Assembly: GCA_023390485.1 (NCBI GenBank)
Contig: JAEWCT010000094.1
Location: forward strand, 1 to 7,859
Direction of reading: 5' to 3'
Length of the DNA stretch: 7,859 bases
Source: Pseudomonadota bacterium
GTDB taxonomy: Bacteria; Pseudomonadota; Alphaproteobacteria; Rhizobiales; Hyphomicrobiaceae
The stretch's first letter is position 1, and each line of letters opens with the position of its first letter. The notes under the pieces were generated by a model. That model was not told the origin of the DNA. It worked only from the letters and a program-made list of their open reading frames with translations, and did not search any database. A program made the translations under genes and the position numbers. Positions 6,994 through 7,859 of the stretch are shown one piece after another.

Positions 6994-7022
6994 AGACGCG
7001 TCAAACGATCACAGAGACGCGT
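6994..7022. repeat. Direct repeat AGACGCGT, 21-base period
   Basis: Identical 8-mers AGACGCGT occur at 6994-7001 and 7015-7022, exactly 21 bases apart, which is about two helical turns. Each contains the palindrome ACGCGT. The spacing is typical of paired half-sites for regulators such as AraC-family proteins, but chance is possible for 8-mers in GC-rich DNA. Confidence 0.4.
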
Positions 7023-7030
7023 GTGCCTAT

Positions 7031-7086
7031 CCTCGAAGCGAGGCAAAGTGGCCGTCACCCGTCGCTGCGCAAAGCAGCAAGGCCAC
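7031..7086. repeat. Cluster of inverted repeats able to fold into nested hairpins
   Basis: CCTCG/CGAGG (7031-7035, 7039-7043) forms a small hairpin. GTGGCC (7048-7053) pairs with GGCCAC (7081-7086) and encloses an inner hairpin GCTGC/GCAGC (7064-7068, 7074-7078) with loop GCAAA. Individually the stems are short. Together they suggest a structured leader or a palindromic element. No U-tract follows. Confidence 0.35.
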
Positions 7087-7243
7087 ATCGGCAAACATTC
7101 GTGACGTCTGAGATTTTGCCCTGATGCTACCGTTGATGGGATGCGGCATCATCCGCCGCCGTTCGGGCATAGGGGCGTCATGCGGAATTCGTAATAGCGG
7201 CCCACGACCCCGGTGAGTGGGTTTGAGGCCGTCGGGTAAGGAC

Positions 7244-7253
7244 GGAGGAGGGG
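7244..7253 (+). promoter_or_regulatory. Strong ribosome binding site of the hydrolase gene
   Basis: GGAGGAGGGG is a near-perfect anti-Shine-Dalgarno match. Its GGAGG core (7244-7248) is 8 bases before the TTG at 7257. This fixes a non-ATG start that could otherwise be missed. Confidence 0.8.
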
Positions 7254-7256
7254 GCT

Positions 7257-7859
7257 TTGGCAACGATTATTGCGGTGCACGGCACGTTCGCGGGTCCGAC
7301 GCCTGCGAATCCTGACGGTAGCCCCCCGCCCGAGTTGCAATGGTGGGAAAAAGGCAGCGTCTTCGAGAAGGATATGCGCGATCTCGTCGATGCGCGTGAC
7401 GGAGAGTTGAATTTCGTGCCCTTTCCCTGGGCGGGAGATAATAGCGAGACCCAGCGGCGTGACGCAGGCGAACGGCTCACCAAGTTCATGCGTGAACTCG
7501 AGGCCAAAAGTGAGCCCTATTGCCTCGTAGGCCATAGCCATGGCGGCTCGATCCTCTCCGATGCGCTGCTCGAAAGCGCCGCACGCAAGAGGCCTCTCGT
7601 GAACCTGAAGCGCTGGATCACCGTCGGCACGCCATTTCTCAAATTGCGCAAAGAGGTTTTTCTACTGACGAGATTGAGCTTGATGCGCAAGGTCATCTTC
7701 GTCGCGTCGATGATGCTGCTGTTGATGTTCATCGTCTACGTGTTGGCGACCCAGCTCGGCAACGAGCGGACACTTTTCGGAAATACCTTTCCGCGCGTAT
7801 GGATCCTGACAGGTGTCCTCGCCAGCCTACCTGCGCTCACGTTCTACATAGTGCTGCAC
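7257..7859 (+). CDS. Alpha/beta-hydrolase with inserted membrane segments (3' truncated by window)
   Basis: The frame is open from TTG at 7257 to the last base, giving 201 residues with no stop. The start is supported by a strong ribosome site and by the protein itself: MATIIAVHGTFAG is a first hydrolase strand followed by the HGTF oxyanion-type loop. Next come FPWAGDNSETQRRDAGERL and the nucleophile elbow CLVGHSHGGS, with Ser94 as the predicted nucleophile. The following strand WITVGTPFL is typical of lipase/esterase-like hydrolases. Two hydrophobic segments then appear, about 144-164 and 181-200, so the protein probably sits in the inner membrane with its N-terminal catalytic part in the cytoplasm (no signal peptide). 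The catalytic acid and His should come after these segments, beyond the window. The substrate is unknown, and lipid or ester hydrolysis is only a family-level guess. It is transcribed divergently from the MarR-type gene. Confidence 0.82.
   Translation, partial: MATIIAVHGTFAGPTPANPDGSPPPELQWWEKGSVFEKDMRDLVDARDGELNFVPFPWAGDNSETQRRDAGERLTKFMRELEAKSEPYCLVGHSHGGSILSDALLESAARKRPLVNLKRWITVGTPFLKLRKEVFLLTRLSLMRKVIFVASMMLLLMFIVYVLATQLGNERTLFGNTFPRVWILTGVLASLPALTFYIVLH

Larger units (their letters stand above)
6858..7256. other. Divergent intergenic region (399 bases) with clustered small repeats, no convincing gene
   Basis: This gap lies between the minus-strand MarR gene and the plus-strand hydrolase gene. 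It holds the candidate MarR operator (6882-6911), a direct repeat AGACGCGT (6994-7001 and 7015-7022), and a run of inverted repeats from 7031 to about 7123. I found no tRNA and no known riboswitch, and no plus-strand promoter I would defend. One 49-codon plus-strand ORF (6962-7111) exists but has no good ribosome site or recognisable sequence. Confidence 0.6.

Noticed and set aside
6858..7094. N-terminal extension of the MarR protein to 7094
   Set aside because: The extra 79 residues are Arg-rich without similarity to MarR, they cross the candidate promoter and operator, and the ATG at 6857 gives the normal family length.
6962..7111. 49-codon plus-strand ORF in the divergent region
   Set aside because: It has no convincing ribosome site, no hydrophobic or conserved pattern, and it overlaps the cluster of inverted repeats.
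7149..7541. Minus-strand open frames opposite the hydrolase gene (also 7178-7507 and 7027-7263)
   Set aside because: The plus-strand frame carries clear hydrolase motifs and a strong ribosome site. The minus frames show nothing recognisable.

Overview
The window looks like a piece of a GC-rich alphaproteobacterial chromosome, most likely Hyphomicrobiales (the Bradyrhizobium/Rhodopseudomonas/Methylobacterium side). This is inferred from codon and base use, from an extensin-like secreted protein, and from the style of the AraC and MarR regulators. It is not a species call. I see no rRNA, tRNA, CRISPR array, insertion sequence or phage gene.

Layout. (1) Positions 1-483 (+) hold the C-terminal end of an RND (HAE1-type) efflux pump inner-membrane transporter, closed by a strong intrinsic terminator at 520-547. 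(2) Positions 581-3856 (+) hold one very large gene for a multidomain protein: an N-terminal TPR superhelix, a complete O-GlcNAc-transferase-like (GT41/SPINDLY) catalytic region, a cysteine-rich zinc-ribbon-like knot and a C-terminal class I SAM methyltransferase domain. This glycosyltransferase-methyltransferase fusion is the most unusual object here. (3) Converging on it from the minus strand is an extensin-like, M15-peptidase-fold envelope protein (3889-5088) with an N-terminal membrane anchor. (4) Upstream on the same strand are an AraC-family regulator (5240-6253), with a recognisable sigma70-type promoter, and a MarR-family regulator (6393-6857), with an inverted repeat over its putative promoter. 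(5) After a roughly 400-base intergenic stretch rich in small repeats, a plus-strand gene starts at a TTG codon behind a very strong ribosome binding site (7257) and runs off the window. It encodes an alpha/beta-hydrolase with a GHSHG nucleophile elbow and at least two membrane segments.

How they fit together. The genes do not form one operon. The pump end belongs to an operon lying upstream of the window. The TPR-GT41-methyltransferase gene appears to be its own unit, though no promoter is visible. The MarR and AraC regulators are separated by a hairpin and by the AraC promoter, so they are probably independent units. The divergent arrangement of marR and the hydrolase gene makes the hydrolase the nearest candidate target of MarR, but that is inference from position only.
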